This document shows positions 1 through 12,600 of a stretch of DNA of 64,000 bases, one piece after another. The position numbers were made by a program, and so were the translations under genes. The notes under the pieces were generated by a model. The model ran no database searches, was not told the DNA's origin, and was given only the letters and a program-made list of their open reading frames with translations. Source of the stretch: Amphiura filiformis. Lineage: Eukaryota > Echinodermata > Ophiuroidea > Amphilepidida > Amphiuridae. The stretch lies in NCBI RefSeq assembly GCF_039555335.1, contig NC_092629.1, positions 28,420,775-28,484,774 on the forward strand, given 5' to 3'. Each line of letters opens with the position of its first letter. The stretch's first letter is position 1.

Positions 1-1587
1 TGCCGAGTTTGATGTTGTTTGTTTGATGCTCATAAATTCATGTATTAGCTCGCCGATCGTTATTGAGCGGCGCTACATACAGCTGAAACGTTTAAATAAG
101 TCGTATAACTAAAGACGAATAGCGATATACACACAGTTTATACGTCAATGATTCAATGATACACATGCACAAGATGTGTCAGCCTAGTCATCACTCAATT
201 GGTGAACGTGGTGAATAAAACCAAGATCCCCATGTTTATTTTAAAACTTAATTTTACTGTAAATTAGAGCACTTCAGGCTTAGTCTCTCACATGGTGTTT
301 TAGTACACCATTGGGCATTACAATCATGCAAACAGTAGAAATTCAAGAAAAATTGAAGTCATTGCTGTGGAGCAAATCACACATGAAATATAAACAAAAT
401 GGCAAAATTACAGGTTATGTGTTAGTGACAATGACTCATTACTGTTGCATGATGGGAAGGTTTGAGTAGGTTTTAATTGAGCACTAAATGGCTATCAGCC
501 AGTTGGATTCAATTTTGACAGCCTGGCAGCAACATTGTTAGCCATTGGCTGTCAGGATAATGCTCAAGTGCATTCCTGAAATGGGGTACTTAAAATGTGT
601 AAATGTGAACTTTTTCAAGGTATAGAGTGAATAAAAAAAATCACAAAATATTAGAAATTGTTGCTTGTTTTATGATAATCTTTGTTGTCTCTGTCATAGA
701 ATACATATGGTATCAGTGGTATAAATACCGAGGGATGGTTTCTCTAGCCTAGGATATGAGGTACAGCTCAACTGATCATACTTTGCCTACATTCGACCTT
801 GCATGATTTTTGAGTTGACACAGTCATGAAAATAACTATAGATACTTGACAAGACCATTAGTAGCCCAGTTCTGAACCTTTTCATTGATCATTCATAACA
901 ATAGGTATCTGATGGATCCGTGAAGATAAGAAGGGATTATAATATATCCGTAACCTTGATATTATAGTACATCTCGAGGAAAAAGTGCAATGGACATGTT
1001 TTCATTTTATGTTTCAAATATCCAGCAAGATGAAAATTGAGTATTTAACCCAAAATGAAAATGGAACAATTTATTGGAAATCTGTTTTAACAGATTTTTT
1101 GACATCTTTTTCTGCACTGTATTATACCTAAATTAAGAAATTTGATAAATATTCAAAGAAAATATAGGTCATCCAAAAAATTGTGATTTTTACACATTTT
1201 GGGGCAAAAAAGGAAAAATAAGCAAAAATATCAACATCTTTGTTCCAATATTAGCTATCTAGCATTGCTATCTACTGTAGATAGCAGCACATTTAATTTG
1301 TTCAAAAAAGGGGAAAAGTACATGGACCTTTTCCAACTTCATTATTTCTGAAGTTTATAATACGAGAACTATATATTTTTGGAAATGAAATGAGTCGAGA
1401 AACTTTTTGTAACAGATTTATTTTTTAAACATATAAAAAGTTCTTGAAAAAATACCAAAAATACAAATAACAAAAAAAGTTTGGAATTGATTTCTTTCAG
1501 TTATTTTTTCATAATGTAGAGACATTTGTCAGTCATCCAGGTATATGGCTGTATACAAATATCAAAGGTTGATAATTAAAATCTGTT

Positions 1588-1846
1588 CAACTGGACTTAC
1601 TATTTTTAACTGGCAATGTTTGACATTCTATCCTGGATGTTTCTTCAAGGCAACTGATTTCTCGGCGGCAATTGGTGAACTGAACAGAACAGAGATCTGC
1701 GCCACAACTTGGCGGGGCCCTACAGTTCTGCTATCCAAAAGGTCCCTCTACGACTGAGTTCTGTGACCCCGTCATGGTCACTAAACCAATCGCTTGAAGA
1801 AACATCCAGGATAGGATGTGAAAGTTAAAATAGTAAGTCCAGTCAG
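1588..1846. mobile_element. Small TIR element nested in the long inverted repeat
   Basis: About 60 bases at 1588-1650 return in reverse complement at 1793-1846 (shared words TATCCTGGATGTTTCTTCAA and ACTGGACTTACTATTTT). The interior is GC-richer than its surroundings. A 70-codon open frame crosses it but resembles nothing I know. It interrupts the symmetry of the surrounding element, so it probably inserted later. Confidence 0.6.
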
Positions 1847-1940
1847 AACACACAAAACTTCAGAACTATGCTAGACCTTTGGTGGTTTCAGTATAATAGC
1901 CTAATGTTTGTATAAAATAATTATATATAAAATAATTATA

Positions 1941-2285
1941 TTAAAGGGGCATTTCGTGATCCACAGCCTCATCCCCCACTTTTCTCAAAAAAAGTTGAGA
2001 TTTTTATATCACTGGAAACCTCTGGCTACATAATGTTTATGTACAAAATATTTCTTGCAGATTAATTCGTTTAGCAAAGATATCGTGAAATTTGAATTTC
2101 GTTCTGGTGCACCAGAACGAAATTACAATGCATTGTCTATGGAGCAGTGTAATACACATAATCATGCATAACTCGCGAACGCAAAATCGGAATCAACTAA
2201 AATTTTGGGAATAGGTTTTTTTCGTGGATATCTAATGAAAAATGACATAAATAGAGGATGCTAGGATCACGAAATACTCCTTTAA
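1941..2285 (+). mobile_element. TTAA-bounded MITE, copy 1 of 4
   Basis: The ends read TTAAAGGGGCATTTCGTGAT and, in reverse complement, TTAAAGGAGTATTTCGTGAT. The same ~340 bp unit recurs at 34341-34687, 41411-41717 and 50934-51262. All four copies have TTAA at both ends, as expected for a piggyBac-type target duplication, although TA duplication cannot be excluded because the outer bases may be part of the TIR. There is an internal short palindrome around CTGGTGCACCAG. No coding capacity. Confidence 0.75.
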
Positions 2286-2600
2286 CTCAATTTTCAAAAT
2301 TGCCTCCTTTGATCCCCATGAACCAGATCGTGTCACATTTATACAGCTCAACTTACCGTACTTTGCCTAACCAGACAGTCCATGCCAAAATTGTTACTAC
2401 ACCTTTACATTTCATCGAATCTCTTTTTGATGTCTGTCATTTTGAACATCATACTTGAAAGATGTATGCTATGTAGAAACTTTATTTTGCAATTTCATAA
2501 TTTGCATATTATTAGCATATTTGCAAGAAAAAACATGAAAATCAATAAATACCTATATTTTTCACAATTTCAATATTTTATTAGAAATTAAGCATGTAGG
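2286..2600 (+). repeat. Dispersed repeat with related copies at 39655-39720 and 47046-47104
   Basis: The segment around 2286-2345 (CTCAATTTTCAAAATTGCC and then GATCGTGTCACATTT) has diverged relatives at 39655-39720 and 47046-47104. It sits inside the long inverted-repeat element. Family unknown. Confidence 0.35.
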
Positions 2601-3868
2601 CCGTTTGTTATGACTTGATGAATGAAACTGTTAGACAGATTTTGATATTTTTTGCTTATTTTTCCTTTTTTGCCCCAAAATGTGTAAAAATCACAATTTT
2701 TTGGATGACCTATATTTTCTTTGAATATTTATCAAATTTCTTAATTTAGGTATAATACAGTGCAGAAAAAGATGTCAAAAAATCTGTTAAAACAGATTTC
2801 CAATAAATTGTTCCATTTTCATTTTTGGGTTAAATACTCAATTTTCATGCGTGGATATTTGAAACATAAAATGAAAACATGTCCATTGCACTTTTTCCTC
2901 GAGATGTACTATAATATCAAGGTTACGGATATATTATAATCCCTTCTTATCTTCACTGATCCATCAGATACCTATTGTTATGAATGATCAATGAAAAGGT
3001 TCAGAACTGGGCTACTAATGGTCTTGTCAAGTATCTATAGTTATTTTCATGACTATGTCAACTCAAAAATCATGCAAGGTCGAATGTAGGCAAAGTATGA
3101 TCAGTTGAGCTGTACCTCATATCCCTGGCTAGAGAAACCATCCCTCGGTATTTATACCACTGATACCATATGTATTCTATGACAGAGACAACAAAGATTA
3201 TCATAAAACAAGCAACAATTTCTAATATTTTGTGATTTTTTTTATTCACTCTATACCTTGAAAAAGTTCACATTTACACATTTTAAGTACCCCATTTCAG
3301 GAATGCACTTGAGCATTATCCTGACAGCCAATGGCTAACAATGTTGCTGCCAGGCTGTCAAAATTGAAACCAACTGGCTGATAGCCATTTAGTGCTCAAT
3401 TAAAACCTACTCAAACCTTCCCATCATGCAACAGTAATGAGTCATTGTCACTAACACATAACCTGTAATTTTGCCATTTTGTTTATATTTCATGTGTGAT
3501 TTGCTCCACAGCAATGCCTTCAATTTTTCTTGAATTTCTACTGTTTGCATGATTGTAATGCCCAATGGTGTACTAAAACACCATGTGAGAGACTAAGCCT
3601 GAAGTGCTCTAATTTACAGTAAAATTAAGTTTTAAAATAAACATGGGGATCTCGGTTTTATTCAGCACGTTCACCAATTGAGTGATGACTAGGCCAACAC
3701 ATCTTGTGCATGTGTATCATTCAATCATTGACGTATAAACTGTGTGTATATCGCTATTCGTCTTTAGTTATACGACTTATTTAAACGTTTCAGCTGTATT
3801 AGCGCCGCTCAATAACGATCGGCGTGCTAATACATGAATTGATGTGCATCAAACAAACTCAGCAGCCA

Positions 3869-5319
3869 GGTCTCGAAAATAACAATTTGCGACTTTACGC
3901 TCATTTTGTGGGAATCCCTGGTTTCTAGTCATTTGCAGAGGTACCTGTCAATCAAACTCGGAAATGGTTTATGATTTGTTGTGATGATTAAAATGAATAA
4001 CAGCATGCCCTATGGTTAGTTTTTCACCTTCAAACATACAAATCACCTCAAAAGTTACATCAAATGCAAAATTCCAAGTTTATTTCTATCAATGACTAGT
4101 AATATATACCACCAACTTGACATCCACTTACCAATTCCATTTACATACACAAAAACCCCTAAGTACAATCATGTAAGTATTCATTAACTTCACACAAGTT
4201 TTTTTTAATGGTATTTTATCAAACTCACACCCACACCCTTTACCCACACAAACTATTCTTACTTTACTATCTATTTACAGGTTACACTATAAATTTTTTA
4301 TAATATAAAACTTCAGTAAATGTTTTTTGTCACAGGTACTTTGTCGTACTCTAGTTTAACTGGACAATCAGTGTTTCACCCTATGAAGTAAAGGTGTGAC
4401 CCAATCGACGACCTCATCCCCCATTTTTCTTCCATCAAAACTAGACTGGCTTGCCAGTCCTATATATGCAGTGCCTATGTATATTATGGACTGGCTCTCG
4501 CCATTTTGTCTGTCTATGGGAAATGCACACTTAAAGATGTGCAAAGATCAGATATTTAAAAAATGTCAAAATTTGGTCAATGGTATAAAAAATTGGTACC
4601 CACCTTATTGTGCTTGCTAATTTGAGCCTCGGTTGAAACAAAATTATGGATCAAATGTATTTAAGTGTCCAAAAAAGCAAAATTATCATCAAAGTTCTGC
4701 ACCCTTGTGAAGGGTGCATAATTTGAATCAAGAATAAAAATATCAGATCTTTGCGATCAAAAACACAAAATTACAACTTTGGATGTACTATTGGTAAAAG
4801 ACAATATTGCCAAACAATATAGAATAGAATATTCAACGTCAACTTGTCAAAATATTGAAGAAATGTGCTCCCCAAACATGTGGAAAGTACGCAATACAAT
4901 TCCCATTCAAACGCATGAGAAACTGAAAGTGCATAATCCAGGCCAATCAAAACTGACATTTTTGTATCAGAAGAAAGCTCATATTTATCTTATTATCCCA
5001 GTAAAATTTAACCCCGGGCTTCTAATACAATGATTATGTGCCTTTTCACTGCTTTTGTACCACACATTTCTTACTGAAATGAGTGCTTTCACATTACCCC
5101 TGTAAATGTACAATGCCACCTTTTTAAACAAGATGCTAACAACATATTTGATTGAGATGCACATAGCTTCAGCATGAGACATTTTCTATAGAATTACAAT
5201 ACAGTTGACCATCCATGTCTTTATGGTCTATACTTTGAAATAATAGGACCAAGCATGCAAATATGCTAATAAATCATCTAAATGGCAAGAAAGACAACAA
5301 TCTATACAAAAATTACTTA
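3869..5319. other. Intergenic DNA without recognised genes
   Basis: Both strands carry only short open frames without family resemblance. 4393-4440 weakly resembles the TTAA-bounded MITE ends (a CTCATCCCCCA block), so an old relic may lie there. Otherwise I see nothing I can name. Confidence 0.4.
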
Positions 5320-5490
5320 ATTTGTGTACATCGTGGAACATACTCTTTGCGTGGCTGTGCGTAGTAAGCTGTTGTACGCAGATAGCCTCGCTAATATGGA
5401 CACATAGAGTAGCGTTGTACGCTCGTGTAGTTAGCATGATTAGTCGCGGAGTAACAAGCATAGTTGAATGTTCCACAAGGTACACAGATT
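5320..5490. mobile_element. Short TIR element (~165 bp)
   Basis: The left end (TGTGTACATCGTGGAACAT) and right end (ATGTTCCACAAGGTACACAG) are imperfect inverted repeats around a GC-richer core. A single related end, TGTTCCACAAGGTACA, appears near 59668 in the numb intron. Open frames on both strands follow from the low stop density of the core and do not look coding. Confidence 0.45.
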
Positions 5491-6179
5491 TAACAATTTT
5501 TCTATAATTAAGACAACATCTGACATTTAACATGACGGGTCCCAGCAAACCCCGTAATTGGGCCAATTCATGTTTTTGCACACCGGCGTTGGTCTGGACA
5601 AGTGAAAATTACCATTTTAAGCTTGCTATCCCTTTTTCCCCTTTCTCTCTTACTCTTTCATGACTCCCACACTCTTACCCACAAACTGGCATGTTCAGCC
5701 ACAAAATATAAATTTGTCCAGCTTAGCACCAGTACTGGCCCAATTCAACGCCGATGTGCAAACATTTATTGGCCCAAAAGAGGTGTCCAGTATTGAACTT
5801 TATTAGCCCAGTACTACAATGTTTGTTGGGGTTAGACCTAGAACTCTGGCCATAGTAACCGTTTTTACTTGTACTAGGACCAGAGGTACTATGTTTTAAA
5901 AAGTTAGAAGCACTTCAATGCTTGAACGGACCAATACAAATGTGTGTCAGGTTGCTAAAAATACCCACTTGAGAAGCTGAGAACTTACCATTGTTAGTCA
6001 TTCATAAAGCTGAATTTATATTTTATACTTGATCACTTTTGCAGAAAAATAATAATCTGCAATTGTTCCCTTGGAAAAAACAAAACCTCATCTTACAGGC
6101 CACAGTTCATGAATCTCTCTATGTCTGTACAGGCACAAATTGACCTTTGAATGTGTTGTGTACAAAAACTAAACTTCAT

Positions 6180-6470
6180 TAGGTCAATTTCAGAGCTGTA
6201 ACTGTTAACTGGAAGTTAAAGCACTGCATGCTAGTCATAGGCTTCAACACAAAAGGTCCAAGTTTTGAGATATTTTCTCAAAATATCAAGACCAATCTCA
6301 AGAACCACTGAAACAAAACTGGGCTTGTTTGTACTCATTTTAATGTATTTTTCATGCTGATTCCAAAAATGGTCATGAAAATTTACAATTCTGATTTTTT
6401 TTTTTAAACTTGTCATCTGCAGTTGGCACACACGCCTTGAGGGAGTTAATGGGCTGTGCCATTGGTAATG
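6180..6470. repeat. Dispersed repeat B overlapping the probable NAA40 3' UTR
   Basis: This block (phrases TTGAGATATTTTCTCAAAAT and TTTTCATGCTGATTCCAAA) has relatives at 10022-10130, 36425-36625, 55995-56215, 56222-56410 and 61500-61760 in both orientations. It begins about 50 bases downstream of the NAA40 stop, so the mature 3' UTR probably includes it. Internally it contains a short palindrome around GAGATATTTTCTC. Confidence 0.6.
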
Positions 6471-6517
6471 CGAGTATGGTGGCTCATAGTATGAACAAAG
6501 TAAAGAAAGGCAAATGA

Positions 6518-6683
6518 TCAACTAAGTGCTTCTACGGCAGTCTTAAAGGCTGCTTTGTTCTCTTCGTCTTCTTTTGAGACAACTTTCTCTTTCTTTGCGA
6601 TTGGTTTGCTCAGTATTTCGTAATCATAGTCTTCTGGGTTCATGGGGTCATACTCGCTTGGCGATGTCTCATCTATGACGTAC
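6518..6683 (-). CDS. NAA40: NAA40 coding exon 8 (terminal, with stop)
   Basis: Encodes residues 191/192-245, starting YVIDETSPSEYD (human ...FEIDDSSPS) and including YEILSKP, then an acidic/basic tail ending VEALS before TGA at 6518-6520. The acceptor TTAACAG precedes 6683, and the first G completes a Lys codon from exon 7. Confidence 0.93.
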
Positions 6684-9600
6684 CTGTTAAGTAAATAAGA
6701 ATATGCGATATCATCATTACTAATTCCTATTGCATTTGGTACTGCTGAACTCTATAGGAAAATTGCTTTTAGGTGCTTACAAAATATCGTTTCAAATGTT
6801 TTAATAAAATTAATAAAAACAAATATTATAATCAAGATTACAAACTTTTTGTGTTTTAAAATTTAATAAACATTATAGAAAAAATATTTTTACACAAAAA
6901 GTAATCGATGACCTGTTCCCACAAAATGAGTGTAAAGTTACAAGTTTGTGGCTTTGAGACCTTCCAATTATTGTTGCGTTGCTGTTCTTTCTTTGACGAC
7001 ACCTGCATAGTCTGTGGTATGTCCTTTGTGAATGTGGACATAATACATGTATATGCTGTACTTTGTATTCAATTCTGTCCCCATTCACAAAGGACATACC
7101 ACTGCCAATACATGTCATCAAGCAAAGAACAGCAACAGTAGGAACGTCTCGAAACTCCCAACTTTCGACTTTACGCACATTTCGTGGGATCGGGTCACTC
7201 TCAAACAGCAATTTTCCCGATAGATCCCAGTTCAGCTGTAGCAAAATATCACATTACATTCAAATAAGTTTGTATGATTTTGTGGTGGTACAAGTTTGGC
7301 ACAATATTGTCACGTAATGATACCAATATTGAAACACTGAAATTCTTGACAAAATTTTCACCAAATTAGGCCTACCCCATATTTTTCCTAGGTACCACTC
7401 AAAACTGCTAAATTTGAATGGGCCAAAGAGTACTGAATTTGTCATGCTTGACTTGTTTGTCACTCATGGACAGGGTTGTAGCCACGCCGGTCAAGGGTAA
7501 CCAGCACTAAAAAAAATTATTATTTTTAAAAAAATTTCCCCCCCCCACAAATGATTTATTCATCATAAAAAGAATAAAAAAACTAAAATTTATTTTTTGG
7601 GTCTACCCCCTATCCTATTCCCCAATCCCTCATGTTCGCAAAAAAGATTGTCCCCCTGAGCCAGCACTCTAATTTGATAGTAAAATTAGCCGACACTCAA
7701 CTTGGTCTAGCTACAACCCTGCTCATGGAGGCAAAATAGTGTACCTCTGGATTACTTTGCTATGCGCTCTTCATTTTTAAGGAAACATACATTACTGATA
7801 GACAGGGAAAACAGAAGACGAAGTTAGTTGTTGTGTCAAAGGTCACGAAATGACATCCATACCATGGAGGGCGCTGGTCTATTGTAATTACTGTTTAAAG
7901 TATGTGCTTGTTTGCATTCATTGCTTGTAACACTTTGTGCCAAATATGCCAAGTGCTGCATGTGCAAACCTCTGCAAGTATCCTTAAGGACACAAGTTGG
8001 AAAAAAATCCTAATTTTAAAACTGAACTATATTTCGGTTAATTTATTTTTTTCACATTATGTTTGGCTTATAATTAGTGACAAAATTAAGTCTCATAACA
8101 CAGTGTGCTAATATAGGATTGTGCGTTGCGTAATGTGTGACTGATGCATGCTTATGTGAATTTATGTGAGTGTAAGTTGGGACTTTCTTGAAGTGCACAG
8201 TAACAAAAACCAAATAATTTTCACCAATTATAAGCCAAACAAACTTCAGAAACTACATTATTTGCACATAATATCACTTACTTGAGGTTTTTGGTGAAGA
8301 ATGCTGTAGCTGTTTTGTTGTTCTGGAACACTGTACACATGACTTTCTTCATTTGAGTCCTAATGAGGCAAAATAGATCGACATACTGAGTGTTAGAACT
8401 TTCAATTTAAAAGTTTACCTATTAAAGGTATGTGACTAGATTATGGTCCGATTGTAAGACAATGTGTTTTCTACTTCACATTGAGGCCCATCCCGAAACA
8501 TTCTTATTTCACGTTTTGAGTTAAATGACTCCAGCAATATGGGATTCTAGCAAAAATGTATGTCCTTGTGGCCCATAGGACAGTACATGACTTCCAGGGT
8601 GGTGACCAACAAGCTGCTGTGTTTTTGTCCATACCATCTAAGGGGTCGTCCATAATTTTCGCCATTTTCACTTGCGTACAAAGCGTACGTAAGAGGGAGG
8701 GAGGGGTAAACATTCTGGGCATGTGTACGTAAGAAAAATGGTGATTTGTTTGAGCAATAAAAAAAATGAAAAAGTATGGTATTTTCCAATATTTTATTCA
8801 TAAGTTATAACCAATTGACCTAAAATTGTTCAATTCGTTTTAACAATTTTTATAACATGCCAAGAAAACAATGATTTTCTCTTCAATTTTGAGTCTAATA
8901 TGCACAGTGGTCCTATTTTACATTAATATGCTTAATTTAATTCATACCAAAATACTTTAAAAAGGGTATTTTCGATCTGCGCTAGGATCAATGGCAGCAA
9001 TGAGGCTCTAGTATGGATCGTCACTGTTGCAACAAAAGACATGAAAGCCATAGTTTAATTGCAAGAACATACACCAAACATGCCAAAGGGATGCCCCCTT
9101 GGCCCCCTATATATGATGTGATCCCGGGGTTCTCCGTGGAAGAGAGTAGCCTATAGGATGTTCAGCAGATTTTGGAGTGCATTAGCCATTTTAGTTCAGA
9201 TCTGCATTTTAAGCTATGTTAATTTATTGATGGCTTTTGTTTTCATGAAAATATGGTTTAAAAAGGAAGTTTTTTAAAGCATTTCTCAACTAAAAACATT
9301 AACCCAGAACCAACTGTCCTCCTGGAACACTAATATAACCTAACCCTAAACCGAATCGAACCTTTAACCTAAAATCTAACCATAACCCCAACACATCATC
9401 TCAATTTTGCTTTTAGGAGTAGGCCTACGGAAATCCTTCGCCATTTTATTTGTAACGTAACTTCGAGGGAGGGAGGGGGTAAAAGTTACGACGCTTTGTA
9501 ACGTAAGTGTAAATGGCTAAAATTATGGACTGCCCCTAAAGGAAATATATGTAAAGTGGTGAGGATAAGGTTGTCAATCTAGCTAAGCACCTGTAATACT

Positions 9601-12600
9601 TATACTTTTTTGTCTGTAAATTGCAGTTTTAAGTTCCAATAGATTTTCCAGGGTTCACAGGTTTTTGCTGCAGGTGAAAAAAACACGCTTTTAACCACCG
9701 GCAAAAAATGGCAAAAACTAAAAGTGATGAATAGTTCACTTTTTTCATCTCAAAACAAATTATTAACTTACAAAAAATGATTTCCTGAGTGTAACAAGAC
9801 CAGATTTGGTAATAAGTAACATATTAAGACATTAAAGGCATAGGTTTTCATTGCTCACTAGTGTATAAAACTGCAATGTGGCATACCAAAATACCAAATT
9901 CAAAACTTTTTCATTTTGACGAGACAAAAAATATGTTGAATGATTGATTAAAAGTTGTGTGTTATTGTTTATGAGCTTTCTGTGTTACTTTTAAATATTT
10001 GCCTGCCTACATGTGTTTTTATCAGTTGTTTGTACTCATTTTAATACATTTTTCATGCTGATTCCAAATATAGTTATGGAAGCGTACAAAAAAAAAATGT
10101 AACTTGTCGTCTGCAGTCGACACCTGTGTGGAATAACTACAGTGGAAATCCCAATTGAATGAACAAAGCCTGATTTTTTTTTGCAAACACTGCGTGATAT
10201 GCGCCAGCATGTGCGACTGTGCATGGGTAAGTGAACCCAACCATGCCAACGCATTTGTGATTGGTTAGTATTGTATCCAAGGTCGTGTGTTCGCCTTGTA
10301 GTTTGAAATACACAAAATACGATCGCGGTTGGATCGAATACAGAAATATGAAAGCTGCGTTCATTCAATTGGAGTTCCCACTGTAAACTATCTAAGTTTC
10401 ACTTACTTGTGTGCTATTAGTTCTAGTATCTGCATGAGAAACTTGCCTAGGCCTTTCCTTCTTACTTCATTCAAAATTTGAATTTCATAGCTGAAAAAAT
10501 AAACAAAAACAACACCATTGATTAAATATTATGCCCAAGGGAGTTGGAATGGTGGGGTGGAGCAGAGCAAAATAACATGAGACGTGTAACCTGCATATGG
10601 AATATTTATCCTGTTCATGTTCTGAATAAGTAACTATGAATGCAGAATAGATATCTTACACTTCCCATCATGCATTTCTCCCATTTTAATTTCCTTTATT
10701 GATAAGTGCAACGTGTGTCGTATACTGACGTAATGTACCTCAATGAACGATTACGCACTTTGCGATCTATTGTGAAATATTAAACTGGATCGCATGAGTC
10801 CCGTATATTAATGAGGTTATGAATGTCTAATCGATAACACTCTGAAAGTGATATCATTGGATAGTTGATTTACTAATAACTAGCGGGAGACCCGCGCTTC
10901 GCGCGGGTCCCCGCTAGTTGAGTAAACGGGAGCGGTTAGTAAACGGGAGTGGTTGGTAAACATGGATAAACGGTGATGATAATCATGGTGTCTTGGTGTA
11001 GATTATTCATCCAGTATATAGTAATGATCATGTTAGCTTGATAATCATAATTTTTTATGTTAGCTCCTGTCATGTTAAAGAAGCTAAACTTTAAGTGAAT
11101 ATCCAGACCTGTGATAATGTTATTACACTCAATCCCTCAGATTTCTTTTGAAAAAGCTCGTGACAAAATGGTTGATTTTAACTTTATCCCAACAAACATA
11201 AAACATTTATGTCAGAAGAGGTTGCTAGAAAACGTTTCAATTTCGGGTTATAATGGTATAAAACATGTAAGCAACATGTTTAAAAGTTGCAGCAAAACAT
11301 TTTAAGCGAGCCCGTGTTGTTAATAGCTAGGCCTACATTATAGTCAGGATTTATTTGCGGGGGCCGCAGAATTTCCAAAATGTGGACTTTCAAGTTCCCC
11401 TTAAAGTGGGCTCACCCACCCCCTAACATTTAACCTTAGGGCTATACTGAATTTACAGTTGAACGACGCTGTTGGCTACATTTTAAAATTCCCTCTGAAA
11501 AGTGGATTTTTTTGCAAATCTGTGACCCAATGACCACCCCCTTGTCATCAGTGGGCTCACCCACCCCCTAACATTTAACCTTAGGGCTATACTGAATTTA
11601 CAGTTGAACGACGCTGTTGGCTACATTTTAAAATTCCCTCTGAAAAGTGGATTTTTTTGCAAATCTGTGACCCAATGACCACCCCCTTGTCATCAGCTTA
11701 CACCCAATGATCCCCACGAAATAGCTTCAAGGCCTTTGCTTTGATCAAGTTTCCAATTCTGAGAGGACACAGCCGGTTGCACGGCGCGCGACACAATGGT
11801 GCTTCGTGGCCATTCAAAAAGATGGTCACATTGTCTGGGGGCCTACGCGCGGTAAGCCAACATTAAGTGCGTCCATACCATGCGCCGCAATGCGCGTAAA
11901 ACCATGGTGCCGTTTGACGCGTTTGCTGTCATGACCTGACCCATAAGGTTATTGACCTCAACGGCCTAGCAACCGACCAATTTTTTTGTTATTTCCATAG
12001 TGATTGAATAGTTTTGCAAAAATAAACGTCAGATGGTTTAATGGCGATATGTACCCGATCAATGTACGAATAAATCAGAGCTGAAAGGGAAAGCATCTCG
12101 GAGCCTGCTTCTGGACAAGATTTAGCGACTTCCTTTTATTTATATAGATGTGACCCATCACATCAAAACCGACCACTTCACGGCAGAAATGAAAATGACA
12201 TACTAGGATAAACTGCTGTTTTTAGCTTTAAAGTGACACCTTACCTTACTTGTTGAAATCAGATACAGTAAAATTGTTTATGAGGCAAAATATGCTCAAA
12301 TTTCTTTTTATTTTCTCATCTTCTTTCATTGTTATCTACCAATAATGCCAGTCGCAAAGTGATGTGATGATAGGTCACAATTATTACCAATTTATTGATG
12401 GTGCTTAGTTGTCGCCCACCTTGTAAGTTTACACTACTTCAAGACGTGTGACTCACCAGTATAAGACTTCATCATCAAAATCCATATCGAATCTGAACTG
12501 TGCAAATCCCTGGTGGCAGCCATCTTGGTCCTTAGCAACCAGGTACCATGCTTTATCATGCTCCATTTCTTCCCTTTTTTCCCTTTCTGTCCAACCCCAA

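Larger units (their letters stand above)
1..3868. mobile_element. Long inverted-repeat (foldback-like) element, ~3.9 kb
   Basis: The left arm (about 14-1232) is repeated as its reverse complement at about 2645-3862 with only scattered mismatches, for example the shared block around GCCGATCGTTATTGAGCGGC near each end. The central 1.4 kb holds two other nested elements (1588-1846 and 1941-2285) and no credible coding sequence. A third, shorter and more diverged copy of the outer arm lies at 57000-57390 inside a numb intron, so this is a family and not a one-off inversion. No clear target duplication is visible, partly because the left end touches the window edge. It is probably a non-autonomous DNA transposon; a local inverted duplication is the alternative. 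Confidence 0.75.

Noticed and set aside
1545-1757. Short frame in the loop of the foldback element as a transposase remnant
   Set aside because: No transposase motif is visible and it lies within a smaller nested TIR element.
4396-4620. 74-codon open frame as a gene
   Set aside because: No family resemblance, no flanking splice logic, and part resembles a MITE end.
5228-5581. 117-codon minus-strand frame
   Set aside because: It spans a short TIR element whose other strand is also open; no recognisable domain.
9334-9395. Telomere tract (CCTAACCCTAAACC...)
   Set aside because: Only one or two true CCCTAA units in a degenerate CTAACC-rich stretch inside a TIR element.
10877-10918. Rho-independent terminator
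   Set aside because: The hairpin lies in a eukaryotic intron and lacks a following T-run; a mobile-element end is likelier.
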